This document shows, in pieces, positions 42,476-56,300 of a DNA stretch of 64,000 nt. The DNA is from Osmia lignaria lignaria. Lineage: Eukaryota > Arthropoda > Insecta > Hymenoptera > Megachilidae. A program made the position numbers and the translations under genes. Position 1 is the first letter of the stretch; each line of letters opens with the position of its first letter. Where the stretch lies: contig NC_135040.1 of NCBI RefSeq assembly GCF_051020975.1, forward strand, positions 7,867,501 to 7,931,500, in the 5' to 3' direction. Under the pieces are notes generated by a model. That model searched no databases, was not told where the DNA came from, and saw only the letters and a list, made by a program, of their open reading frames with translations.

Positions 42476-45400
42476 GGCGCTTAGTTGTCGAAGTACAAAT
42501 TAGATTATGCGCCGTGTCGCTGCGGGGGTGCTTGGTCCCCGTTTGTTCGTAGAAAAGTTACAGCCCTGTCTCGTTTCCTGACGCCGGCTGCTCGTGTGGT
42601 TGTCCCTTTCGTCGTGCCACCAGCCACGAGGACCCTCTATCTCCTCCCTTTTCCCTCGGTCCCGCGGGAAAAAATATTTCAATATTTACTTAAAGGTGTC
42701 CAGGAAATGGAATTTTTCCAATCGGATTATGGAAATTCAAGGGGCCTACGATGATTCGTCGCGGTTTCCATGTTTACGCGACAGGACGAGGAAAGAATCG
42801 AAATACGGATTGATGACGGGATCATGCTTGTTTCGATGCAAGGGAAGAAAAAGAATTTGATCGAGAAGCTATCGTGACTTATCAGAGAAGTTACGCGTTT
42901 GTACGATCTTCTCGCCAAGTTTCCAACAAACTTCGCGGCTGAAATTCGATCTCATTAACGGAGTTGGTCCACCGTGCGTTAGTTATAGGAGAGGAGGTTG
43001 ACTTTAGGATGGATAAAGGAGCAGAGACGGGAAGGATCGATTTAAAGGGTGCTGCTTCTGAGGCACGAAATCCTATTACGTATTAATATCAGTCTTACGA
43101 TGGTATTTTGTAGCATTTCCGTTCTTCCGGTTTCTAGCCTCTTTCATCTTGAATTATTTAGAAGCCCAGACCTACCGACCCGGCCAACTTTTATTCGAAA
43201 CGGATGAGAGAAAGTATTTCTCCATCCACGAACGGAAAGTTTTTCCTTTCGCCGAGCGAAGCGGTTGTGGTATAGTTGCTTGTCGTGTCGCGTCTAACAC
43301 CTACACTGTGCTGCAACCTACTTAATTGACGGTGTAATATTACCGGAGCTTGTCGAGGCATCGAGCCAGCTTATTTTCTATAGTCGGCCTTATTAACCCA
43401 GAGACATTTAATCCTCCTATAACTTCCAGCGGAAAGTTTGCAAGGGTTGCGAGTGAAACGCATCCAACTTTCCTCGGTGAACGTCCTCCCTCTCTGATAC
43501 CTGCAAAAGAAAGGAAAAACGTCAGAAAAAAAAATACAAAATATGTATAAATATTCAGAATTAATTAATAACATTCGATGAAACAGGAAGGCAAACAAGA
43601 ATCTCCCTCGTTCATGGACATATTTTTCTTTCCAACCAACAACTGTCCCCTTTCCTCTTCTCTGTTTATGTTTCTCCAAGTAGCAGCGAAGGGGGTGACA
43701 CCCTCGTTGGCAGTTCAAATAAATGCTAACCGCATTATACGCGTCGTGTAACGTTTTCATGGCGACAGTGGAATTATCCAACGACCCTTGACGATATTAC
43801 CGCGGTGGCTGCCATTAGTTCGCATCAGCCATAAGCAATTACCAATCGTTCTGATGGATACCGTAATGTATCATTTGTCATTTAAATTGAATTAGAAGCC
43901 GAGGGATAGACGCTTGAAAACGATACCCGGTAACGGAGGGCTTTCTCCTGGCGCATCTGCGTGTATAAATTAAGTTTTCGAAATTCGTGCTCGTTCCGTA
44001 TCGATCATTCGTCACCGAAGGGAGTCCATGAATTTTCCGGCGGGAAATTCTAATTTACAACGGGACGGTTCGCGTTACCATGAATATTAATCCCGGAACG
44101 GCCGATTTGCTTGTAGCATGTTCATCAGCCGTATTTATTGACCGCATTCATCAAGCATTGTTTCGTTTCGTAATGCCGATTATTTACGGAACGTTATGGC
44201 ATCGATTCGAATTGCATGATGTTTTTGATTAACATAGCCAAAGCGGAATCGTGCTGATCAGTCGATTGATTAACAGGTATGATCATTTGGTAATTAATAT
44301 TTGATTCTCCTGATTAATCATCAAAGACGCGTCTCTTGTTCAAATTTCAGTCTTGTATTCAATGTGTATTTTTATTCATTCATTGGAGTTTCATTATCTC
44401 CAGTATTTAATTATTCATTCATTTATTACTTCCTCTATTCATATGTTATTTTACATACTCAAATACATTCATTTAAAGTTTAAAAGCAACGAATTATTGA
44501 TTTAACGGAAAAATAATGTGACATCCCCAAATGGAAAGCGAAGCCGGTATCGCTTACCTGGTAATTCTACTCTGGATGATACCGAGACGAGCGAGTAAGT
44601 AAACGTCAGCTCGAAGAGGTGCCGGGATCGATAATGCTCGCGTCGATTTTACAATTCATGAATTCATAATTCAAGCACCGTCTCCTATGATAGAGAGTGG
44701 CACCCTCGTACAGTAAGCTTTCGATCGAAGATGCACACGAGCAATCGAGACGTTGACTGGTTGGCAAAGTTATGTCGCGAGTAAACGGAGATTATAATTT
44801 TCTGAAAACTTTCGAACAGGTGCTTCGCAGTCTATCAAAAAAAGATCCCGGCTCAACAAGTATCCGGGAATCGAATGAATGTTAAAGAGATTCCAGGACA
44901 CGACGAGTACTAATAATTCCGTCTTTTGTTTACGAATAGAAATCATCGCGCCGGGACAAAATCGCCCGGTTTGTAGAATTTTCATCCACCATTCTCAACA
45001 TCGGAAGCGTTAAATCCGCCGCATTTACGTATTCCCACGATTCATCCTCGTTTCCCCATAAAATTCGATGGCCCGTGAAACCTGCCGAACCCCTTAAGCA
45101 CCCTTTGTCTTTACTTTTTTTATATATCTTCAAGCAACCGGAAGAAATGCAAGGGTTGATCTCGTGTATCTTCCGCCAAGATTAAATTAAGTATGTAAAT
45201 ATATCGTATAACTCGAGAAACAAGAGTAACTATGCTAATACGAATTTTTCTAGTTTATTTATGAAAGAAACAAGTCCTTAAAAACGAACCATCAAAGCGA
45301 AACAAGAAAGGTTCGCGAGATATTGCTTGAAAACCTTATTTAAACTCGAAGAATCACTGAAACTTTAATAAACTGTCATTTCTCCTTCCCATTCAACCTT

Positions 45401-45671
45401 CGTCGAACATTGTGTCGAAAGTTTTTCCAGAAGGACGTAAAGGTAACTCGCTCGGATAACAGTGGCGAAAGGATGTTTCTCTTGAAATCGAGAATTCGAC
45501 TAGGTGAGACGCGTAAGAACGTCAGAATGTCACAGTTTGAGGGAGTCGCGAGTCGAGGTGACAACTTATTTCCTCCGACGAGTTACCCACTGTTCCAGCT
45601 CCTCCTTTGATTAATAATGTATCCGATGAATAATATATGGCGGCAAGCGTCTGCATTGTTTTGCGTGCAAT

Positions 45672-45703
45672 CATACGCGCACGCACGCATGCACGCATGC
45701 ACC
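45672..45703 (+). repeat. CGCACGCATGCA alternating purine-pyrimidine repeat
   Basis: Short run of CGCA and TGCA tetramers. Alternating purine and pyrimidine over about 30 bases is a sequence type able to adopt Z-DNA. Confidence 0.7.
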
Positions 45704-48700
45704 CTTGCAACCGGATGCTGCGCTCGCCCCCTCCGCAGTCTACGCGATTTCCCGCTACGTGTCCGCGTGTTCCAAGACGTATCCGCCGCGAGAAACCGAC
45801 TTCGCTGAATTAACCAGTCAGAGGTATATCAAAAATGCCGATCAGATTTCCACGAAGATTTAAAGAGATTTGCGACGATGGATCAACGAAGCCCAGACCT
45901 ACCCCTAAAATTACAAACTGAAATTTTATAATTCAAGATTTTTGTATATTGAAAAAATAATAAATAAAATAAAGGTTCTTTAACTATATTTTAAAAGTAA
46001 TTAATTTAATTTATCACGACGCGACGTACTGTTCAAATATTTCAGTCACAATTTTTCATAATTACATAAATGATAATTATACCGAGAGAAAAATTCGTTT
46101 CTGTTGTAATTCATTAACGTCGCAATATGCAAATCACGGTGCAGAACGTACGATTGCGTTGAAATTCATTTGTTTTTTTTTAGGCGGTTTCTCAGTAATT
46201 TGATTGCCAAGAATGGCGCGAAACGAGGATCGTTTCGCGTGCGATTCGCGTCTTCGTATATCTTTGTTAGTTTACACCGACGCGTACGTGACGCGACTGC
46301 TTGAATTAACTGAAACACGGGATTAAATTCGATACCTGGGGCAACGGTGAATTTTACAACGACGAGCCGACATAAACTCGAATAAACTTCGCCCCCGTCT
46401 CACCTTTCTCTAGCTTTTCTAGATTGCTCCCGCCCTTACCGTTCCCATCGGCATCTAAAGAATTCATAAGATCCGCCGGGGCATCCCTTTCGCGGCGAAC
46501 AATCGTAAAACCGAGACCCACGTTTCTCTTTATTTTTGGTTAAGCGAATATTTTAGGATTGCAATCTGTTTCCCGACGGTTACCAACAGACAGACCTTTC
46601 CGTCTCGTGAAATTATAAATGTTTTCGAAATGTTTCAAGAATACCTTTCACGAAACTCGAGAAACGTTGTGACACGTTCGCCGACAGAAATATGTCACTG
46701 TTCAAAATGATTTCCAACCTTTCTTTCTATTTTTTCACCGATATTAAAGGAAGCAATTCTAAATTTTATCAACATAAATCGTTAAATGTAACGGATCGAT
46801 AAAGTAGCAATCGTTCGCGGCAAGGAATTAAAAGGCGATGCTATTTTATATCGTTCGAACGCGTAAAGCTGATATTTAATCTGAAATTACTTTCCAGCAT
46901 AAATACGATCGTTCCAATAACTATTTCCATGGTGGCGCGGCTGTAAACGCCATTGGAAACGATCCACGGGAAAGTCTTAATATCGACGAGTACTTTTAAT
47001 CGAGTCGAGGGCCCCATTATCGCCGGTGCTGGTACGGGCATGATTACCAGTTAGCCACTGAGAGTATGACCGGTCGGTTTCGATGTTCCCGCAGCTGGCT
47101 TCGCAGCGGTTGGTCGGTTTGCGGTTATGGCGCAAAAGACCCGGCAAGAATTAACCGTACAATCAAACGGCAATTCTTTATCTCGTTTCTTTCAACAGCA
47201 TCGCTGCGAACCCCTTTCCTTCCTCTCTTTCCATGTGAAATCTCAATTTCAAGCACGACTGCTGCGTTTGCCATTTCGATTCGGTGCGGGCCCTCGAATT
47301 AAATTGACTCGCTGATTGAACGTTTTATGCATCGTTTCGATTAGGAAGTATCATTTGTCACGAGTGGCCGAGGCAAGTGGAGTGTTTACGAAACACGATT
47401 TTCATGGCTCCATAAATCATTTTAACTTTCTGCGATGATAATCGTTCGTTTAGTCATTCTTCGCTCGTGTTCGCTGCTTACACGCTGTTGACGCGTGAGT
47501 AAACTTCGAAAGGAAATTCGCGTTCGAAAGTTTTCTTAACTCCTCTTCAGATTTGCGAATTTATTTGGCGTTTTGCCAAATTTATATTGCAACGTGAATT
47601 ATCTCAATTTTGATCATTCAAATCGTCAGATGTAACCATTGCTACTTGATCAGCTTGATCAATGACTAACCCGGAAGCCTCGAGTGCTGTGTATCAAGGA
47701 TCACCCTAATCATTGTTGTTTACAAAGAGGCAATCTGCTAACTGCGCGGTGATTCGCGCAAGAAGCCAAAGCAGGAACCGAGCAATCGAGGGAAAGGCTC
47801 GATGCCGACGAGTGGCCTTAATCAAATGAATGCTTATTATCACGACGGGGAGACAATTGATCAATTAGATAATCGTCCATACGGACGCTTACGCAGCGTT
47901 CCACCGTGCGCCCAGCAAATGCGAAACTTGGTTGCACATTTAAATGAACAGCCACTTCGTGAACGGTGAACGATGAAACGCGACCACGAGATCCCACGAA
48001 TCATCCTGCTTGATCAGTCGATTAAAAAAGATCGTATCAGCTTGTCGAACATCGTTTGGCTAGCCAATTCGACAGACACCCCAAGCCGCATCATATTCGA
48101 GTACTAGTTTGCTGATAAACTGCTTCGGCACCGAAGTGGCCTCGAGAGGACCAGCAGATCGGATCAATTTCATCGAAGCCACTCCTGCTATTGCTGTACC
48201 ATCTAGAGTCTAGATGTCACTGACAGGGTATTCGAGAAGGAAACCACTTCGCCGTACACATATTCCCTATGCAAACGCTTCGAAAGGTTCTTCAGCTACC
48301 TCAAAGTTCTCCTCTACTTTTGGTAGGAACTACCTCAGGGCTTATTCCGCTGCATCCGATGCACTTGATTGAAAAATCAAGAATGCAGCTATGCAATTCG
48401 ATTGATTCGATGCATAAATAGTTGGTTAATCGGTGTGTTTTTGATTTTCTTCTCTTCTACTATGCACCACGATGCTGGTAATACGAAATGCAGGTCCGAA
48501 AGTAGATATTTTCAGTTCCAAAAATAAAACGTCCCCGATGGCAAGTCGCTCCAATTATAAAGGCTGTTACGAATTTGCCGAGCGATTTCGCTCCTTTTGA
48601 AAGGACTCTCAGTGTTCGCGATACGCCGTCCCGTTGAGTAGTGGCTTCCTGTTGGCAATTAGAGGAGAGAAAACAGGGGCAAAAATAATGCTGCGTAGCG

Positions 48701-50249
48701 AGGTTGGACGTTCTAACGAACCGTTGAGAGAGACAACGATGGACCAACGGTATCGTTTCCCACTGAAGAGAATATTTGTCTTCCAGCAGGGCCATTTGAC
48801 ATCCGATATTCCTCGACGGTGTTGAAGAATCACTGGGACCCTCCTTCAGGATCCTCCTCGCTTCCTCTCGACACAATTCTGCGAAATATGTCACCGGTTC
48901 GCGTTTGCTAATTGCGTGAAATATTGGAACACGCTGGTGGTCGAATGGTTCGCTGAATTTTTAACTCTTCTCCTGGGCACTTTTTGCATTAAGCAAAGAT
49001 GAGATACAGCAGAGGAAGAATAATTTTTATACACGGTTCGAAAATTTAAACTCTATATATATATTATGAATATTAATGAAACATTAACTATGAAAGGAGG
49101 AAATTGTATTAGTCCGTAATTAAGGTTCCTAATGAAGTTTTGTTAAATGGCCATAGACTCGAAGCTGTTGCTTTACACTCACCGTTCGGATGAATGTATC
49201 ATTAAAATTTCATTGTTGCAGCAAGAATACTCTTGCATTGTTCTTCACGTCTGTTTAACTGACGTTGAATTTTTACAGTAACATTGAATGGACGTTTAAT
49301 TAAGTAACGAGCTCGTGTAGTTATTATTTCGCGAGCACACAGTGCGGCAGCCTCTTTGTGCCAGCCGTGCGAGAGTTCGTTTCTAATGTCGAGCACTGAA
49401 ACGCCACTTAATGAAAAGGAGATTAAGGGATCGAGCGGTTCAGCCGAAGATTAATCTCTTGAAAGCTCGCGCCTTGTAATCCAACGGGTTCTCATTATTC
49501 ATATTCTATATGGAAACCAAATACACGCCTTCCTAATCCGTCAAACAATTTTTCCTTCATTTTCAATGATTAAAACGACGGGGAAGAAATTTTTGCTACA
49601 TTCAATTTCATTTAATTATTATTACCGCTTCGGTAATGGCATGATAAATATTTTCCCTCGCTTTTATTTGATCTTTCTCTTGAAAATTCACAATGGCAGA
49701 CGGCAGGTTTCCTGTAACACAAGCTATTCACGAACTTTGGAGACCAAAATCGTATTCGGCTCGTAGGTCATGCATCGAATCCCGTGATTTCGTGGTTACC
49801 ACGTATTCGTGAAGCCGCTAGGGCGCAGAATTCTACAGGCACGCGATTGTTAAACCCCATGCTTGGCATCCGGTTCGTAAAGTTCCACCGTGGCCAGCAC
49901 CAGGCTCGGATTTACTTGTGGCTAACGTAGTTATCTGCTAGCATCGAGCAGTGACTACAGATACAAGAAGACTTGGCATGCTTTTGTTCCCGAGGGGTCA
50001 TCATTTTCGGGGTCCCTGATACCCCCAGGTGAGATTATGTTTGCATGTACAGAGCACACTCGGTATGACAATCGTGCTTGTTTCACCAGTTTCTCTTTTA
50101 CCACACCTTGTATTTACAATTGGAAAGACTTTCTTTGATTCTATTTTTTTTTTTAATCAGTCAAATACAGCTTAAAATGATAATTGTTTGACAATCTTGT
50201 ATTCATTTCATGCGGCTTGGTAAATAAATCATTTTAAGAATTATTATTT

Positions 50250-50345
50250 AATTTACCCGATTTTCTTTCAGAGCTATTTATTTAATTCACTTAATTTTCT
50301 TTCCGAGTTATTTAGATAACTCATTTTCTCAGTTATATATTTATA
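50250..50345. repeat. Degenerate short tandem repeat, about 35-bp units
   Basis: Three loosely similar AT-rich units, each with an ATTTTCTTTC/ATTTTCTC core followed by a GAG/CAG-TTATTT motif. Probably a decayed minisatellite. Confidence 0.4.
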
Positions 50346-53300
50346 TAACATTTAATAAAGGTTTGATCTTTAATAATTTGTAAAAATCTTAAATTAAATT
50401 AAAACACTATAGTCATTGCTCGGTTTATCGTGCCAGAAATCACACGAATACCCTGTCATACTTCAAATAATTTGTGACCTCATTTCTGTCTTAACACTGC
50501 CTCGTTTTATCAAAAATTATTCTTACTAAAATTAGTATTGTCACCTTCGAGAGACTTCAGTCTATATAAAAATCATCTGAACGTATTATTTTCTCTCTAC
50601 CTTTCTTTTGTCATCCCCAACCCACGTGACGTTCGCGAGTAACAATTACCAGAGACACGCCTAGATTTTTCAAGAGAAGAGGATTCACGCGAACGCCTAA
50701 TCGGGAGACAAATTAGGACGCGCGATAACAGGCCCGTGGCACAAAGGCGCTCGTCGCCAGCCCTGCTCGGCCCAGCCTAGAATTCGACCGTAATTTCGGA
50801 TGTGATGCAGCAACATTTTCAGGGTGAGATATATTTGCCGTCGCAGCGCTCGTTCGCTCTCGAACCGCGTGATGGATGGGAAACAATAATGGCACTCGTT
50901 AGAGGGTTGCGCAGGAAGCGCATTAACGGGCCCACCTTTTCGTCGTTCTCAGGTGAAGGAGTCGATTGTGTCTGCCAGGCTATTCGTGAAAGCTTTGTGG
51001 AAACAGCCCATCAGTCTAATTCCAGCGAATTGATCGCGTTAACGTGAACGTTCAAGTTATCGCTAAGAATCATTTCTTATCCTTTTGCAACAATGATTGT
51101 AACGATATTGAACGTTTCGAAAATTTTGTTCGTAACGCGACGATTGTGTCTTCGAAAAACCAGGGAACAATTCCTAATGCGTCTAGCTAAAGCAGAGAAA
51201 AGGAAAGAACGAGCGTTCACAGACGGTATAATTATCTAGGCAGGCTGCTCGCTAAAATTTGTATCCGTCTCGGATAACGAATTAAAGAACGAAATAAACG
51301 GGGTTGAAACAAAGAGGGAGCAGAGCGGTGGTTGCCGTGGCTTAAGGAAAGCAACGAGCACTAATAACCGCGGGAATTAATTAACAGCGGGCCAGGCCAA
51401 AGGAGCAAGCGTAATTTCGAGGGAATACATCCCGCAGGATGGAAGAACGTGTTTTAAACACGTCTTCCAGCGCGTCTACGATTTAAGACCATCCCGCGTG
51501 GCCAGCTAGTTTTTAAATGTTTGTTGAAAAGGATTTGTTGAAAAGAAACTCGGTTCGAAAAAAAGATTTGAAAATAAAAGAATGAAAATAACGGAGTTTC
51601 GAAACGGGAAAAGAAGGGTAGCAGCGTTCGACTCGTCTTTGCATCGCAATGAAAGGAAATTGTACTTGAATGAAGAAGAGACGAGAGTAAAAGAGGAGCA
51701 AGAAACAGAGGGGAACGGACGATAGAGCGTAAAGCAGCGTGTCGAGGGCAAATTAAAGAGGAACTAGCGGGAAAGAAACGGTAGGAACAGCGAGGACGCG
51801 GATCGAGGAAGCGATCTTGTCGAGCAGTCATTAAAAACGTGCTGGCCGTCGTTTTGGCCATTAGAATGACAAATGGCGTGGTTGACAGTGCCAAATTAGC
51901 ACGATGAAAGGACGACAGCCACCGCGAAAAGACGTCGTCACGTGAGATGTAAACGGATGCATCAGTCTGCTTGTAAAATCTCCCCCGAACGACGTGTATC
52001 TTCAACACGACTGATTATCACTTCGTCGTAATTATTTGTTACTACACCGTTAGCAAGAAAATTTCTTGGCTGACCTAATAATTTCCACGAATTCGAGCAC
52101 GATTAAACTCGATTATTTTCTTAGGACAATCGATATCGGAGGTGGTCGCGTGGCAATAATCAAAGGGTTGGTGGTCGCTTTCAACGCGCATCCATTCATT
52201 AAGGTTAAGCAGCATTTACGGAAGCTCCATCAATTCCACGCCGAGCCAACTGATAGCCGGATTATCGTAGTATTACCTGGTAATTAGCTTCCAATGAATC
52301 TGTGCACGATCGACGACGTTTCTCGCTCGATTTGTCGTTCATCGAAATCGGTGCATATCCTATAACGAATTTTCCAGCGCAATGATTCATTCTAAAAATA
52401 CCAGGACACAGATTCACCATTGGGTGATCTTTATTAAAAATTGCGTGAAGGAACACCAATCCAACGTATCGATTCTTCGTACGTGTTTGACGTCAGTTGA
52501 CGTTCCAGCGACGTTGGTAAACAGCAATCCAGAAATATCTTTCGGGATAAAATATTTGCAGAAAGAACGTAACTTCGATGGTGTTCTTTTTCTCTTTTCC
52601 ATTGTCTGTCGTTCCCTCCAGCCATCAGGCTAGTAAAACTGTCGAATTACATCACGATAATGGTGGAACGAAAGGAAAAGGGAGGATCTGGGAATCAGGG
52701 ATAAAATGAATCGTCACGGGTTCCTTCGGATATTTATAGACTCGATTCCGCTTCGCTAAAAGTTTTATTTCGTCCACCCAGGACATATAGTCTGGTCTTG
52801 TGTCTGTGTGTACGTATGGAAAAGTATTCTGTACGCTTGTGTGTATGTATTTTTTCATGTCATCTTGTTGATCGTGTGCACGTTACACCTCGTTACTCGT
52901 AGTCTTTCCCCTACGTCGCAATTGGTACAATATAATATGTATAGTTTTTATTTTTTTTTTTTCTATCTCGTTAGCATACAAAAGGATACAGGCACACAAA
53001 TATCAAATATGCATCCGTTACTCGTTATGCTATTGATCGATATAATTACACTCACAGTGGTATCATTTATTTAATTATTCTTTTTTTTTTGCATTTTTTA
53101 CTTCATTGCTCGTACTTGCACCCAAACATTCCAGTACGTTATTTTCTTTCTTTCACGCTCACCTTTTATACTTTACGCTGTATGTTACAGTTATATACAA
53201 AGAATGGTCGCTTCCCCGCGCATCGACGGGCTTATTTATAATACGTTTACACATAATATATGTATAAATTACAATTGCTATATACATTGAGAGATAATGC

Positions 53301-54755
53301 GGCGCGTTTAATAGCTTCAGGGTGGTGAGAACGTTCTCCTAAGCTGCCATTATCCTTGCTAAACCTATGATATAAACCATTGTCGTTGTTTTCCGTCCTC
53401 GTGACTGCTCGTCGCGTTCTCGTTAACTGTTTGCGTGCAGCTGCAGCTGCATGTAATCACCGAGCATCGCTCGTATTCGTACGATCGATATCGGTGCACG
53501 AATTGGCCGTGATCAATGAGACGACTTTGCACCCAGGTACACCAACATTTTTTACACATACGTTGTTTGAAGGAATTCAGCGAAATAAAATTCTATCATT
53601 TTAATAAAGGAAATTATACTATGAAAGATTGCTGTTATTTTTAAAAAAGTAGTAATCTATGATGAATGAATTTCCAATTGAATCCTAAATTAAACCCATC
53701 AATTAAATTAAATAAATATAATAAATGAATAAAGGTCTTACAATACGCATAAGATTGGTATATATGCATGGATAATGGAGCCCTGAGGGTTAGTCGATCA
53801 AACAGCACCTCCTTTCATCTCTTTTTTTTAAATTCTCCCCTTTACGAGTCTCTCGTACGCACTCGTACGTCGTCGAATAAAAGATGGGCCAGTTTTCCTC
53901 GGTGCATCCCGTTCCCCGCCGCGCTATCGGCAAGCTTCTTCCCGCATTTCTCATGTCGGATTGAAAAAGGGTTGCAACGAGTGATTTATACAACATAGCT
54001 TCCTCGGTCGCCCCTCTCCGGTGTGTGTCTTCTCTGTGCGTAGGTACCGATGCAGAACCGATCGTGTCGTATCTCGCCGATATCGGTCGACCGTGTTCGC
54101 GTATCTCCGCATCGACGACGCTCGACGTCGCGGGGGGGAATAAAAAATTACGGGCTCATAAAGGGCGCGCCAGGAAACAGCAGTCGCCGGGGCATGGTAA
54201 TCGCTGTATTCGAATGCGCTGCAAACGTCCAACGGAACGAAAAACTCTGATATTTCTTGTTCTTTTGGAAGTTTCATGTTTACCCGCGACCCTTTCGTAC
54301 ATTTCTAAAGGGGTTGGAAGTTACATTTAGAATGCTCGTTTTTAATCTTTGCAAACGTACCAGGGTGGAAATTCTTTATGCAACTTTAACTTGTAGTTAT
54401 TTTAACGTTGACACGATCGGTCGTTATTTCTGAAAGAATTGAAAATCCTAGAAGGCCGTTATCGAACCGTGACACGGAACTTGAACGTGCAAAATTTAAT
54501 AAAACAGCGGAGAATAAGCTCGGCCGTGTTACAGGGACGATTTAGAGCGGTCGTGCGATATCGCTACGATCTCGGTGCACACTCGGCGCCGTTGTCATTG
54601 ACATGTCGGCAGCATGCAGCTACGCTGCACAAAGGAACCATAAAGTTTCCAAAGAAGTACGCCGCGAGCAGCCACACCGAAAGTGCTGTCCTTCGTCATC
54701 TTTATCTACCTTTCTGTCCAAGAGGATCGACTCCTTAACGATCATCTCTTCTTCC

Positions 54756-54786
<31 letters not shown>

Positions 54787-54790
54787 TTTT
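54756..54790 (+). repeat. (TA)11 followed by T13
   Basis: A perfect TA run is directly followed by a thymine homopolymer. Simple sequence with no coding role. Confidence 0.85.
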
Positions 54791-56094
54791 ATTATCTAAA
54801 GTCCTCGATTCTCTCGACACCCGTGCTTGGTTATTGATTTAATTCTTCCTTAACGTATAGTATGCGCGTGAACGTCGTCGTCCCCTTGCCGCTTTCTGCA
54901 CGCTTAAGATAAATTGACGATTATTGCCAGGAGCGGACTGCTAGGTACTGGAAGTGCAGGAAGTTGAAGGTACTTAATGCTCGGTGCCGGGGTTATTGCA
55001 GAAGTTCGGTGAAAAATAGCAGGTCGCGCGATAAGGATCTCTCCTTCGTTCCCTCTGTTCGCGCGCTCGCGTAACATTGTCATACGGAAGCGCGAAACTT
55101 GGAACGAACACGACGAGCGTATAGACGCGCGATACGAACGCGTCCAAAAGTCGATCGTCGAGCAGGAAGAAGAACCTTCTTTTATCAGTCCGCTCGCTGA
55201 GTTATTAACGATAACGTGAATCCCTTGTACGTGATATTCCTCCCCACCCGTCGTGTCTTGAGAATTTTTTTATTTTTTTATTTTTTCAAGGGGAGCAGAG
55301 AAAAGAAAACGACGATCATTATTGCGACAAAGTTATTTGCTCAGTGCCCTCCCCAACTTAAGGCGCTTGAAAGGTGTGTTTGTACGTGTATGTATAATTA
55401 GTGCATGTGTGTACGTGTAGTGTCACGAGGTCCCTAACGGTTATATTTACACTCGAAGCACTCGAAGCTGTCACTCTTACGAATTTACTTTAACATTCTA
55501 CGCTGGCGACGATTTAGACGATTAAACACTAAATATACATAGGTAAGTTCCGATCGTTGTAGACGCTACGCGTGTTTCCCTCTCTTCGTCGTGCCCAAAG
55601 CTTTCCGATGAATTTCTTTAACAAATGTTACAAACTATGGATTAGATTGTTGACGAAGCAGTGATATGATTCTGTAAAAATAACATTTGCTTAGAGATAG
55701 CAATAATGATATGAAATAAAGTGACTTCTTATCTTCTAAAGCCGACGGTTTTGGTTAAATCTAATAGAAAATAAAGAAAGAAATTCAGAGAAAAGCTTGT
55801 CGTCAACGCGATCAACCCGCGATTATCAATCTGATTCCTTTCAATTCACGTTCGTTCGATCTTATTAGTATTAGTTTCCTTAATATATCACAATGTGGTC
55901 GGTTTTCATTTCCGTACACGTGCTATTTATTAAACCATACTCTTCGCGTCCTTTTCTTTTTTTACGTACACATGTATTTAGTTATTGTTGTCTCATCCCT
56001 GTATTGTCGATTCCTTACGTCAGTTAATCCCTCGATTTTCCTCGTTGCATGAAGGCGATGTCGGTAGTAATAGAGAAATAAAGTCGGGCTTATA

Positions 56095-56300
56095 CAATAT
56101 ATTTATATTTATATATATCGTTATTATACGTTTAAAAATCGCCGTCGCACAATAATACGCATTACCTTTGTATATATATATCTATTTATATATATATGTA
56201 TTTGTTCTTCCTCCGTTTATTGTATATATACATCGCATACATACGCGCGTGCGCGTGTGTGATTGTGTTTATGTGTGTACGTACATATGTCACAGTAAAA
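56095..56300 (+). repeat. TA-, TG- and CG-rich simple sequence
   Basis: Blocks of TATATA (56170-56200) pass into GCGCGTGCGCGTGTGTG and TATGTGTGTACGTAC. Alternating purine-pyrimidine throughout, non-coding. Confidence 0.7.

Noticed and set aside
51454..52008. 184-codon minus-strand open frame
   Set aside because: Ser/Phe/Leu repetitive translation from a purine-rich plus strand; no homology recognised.
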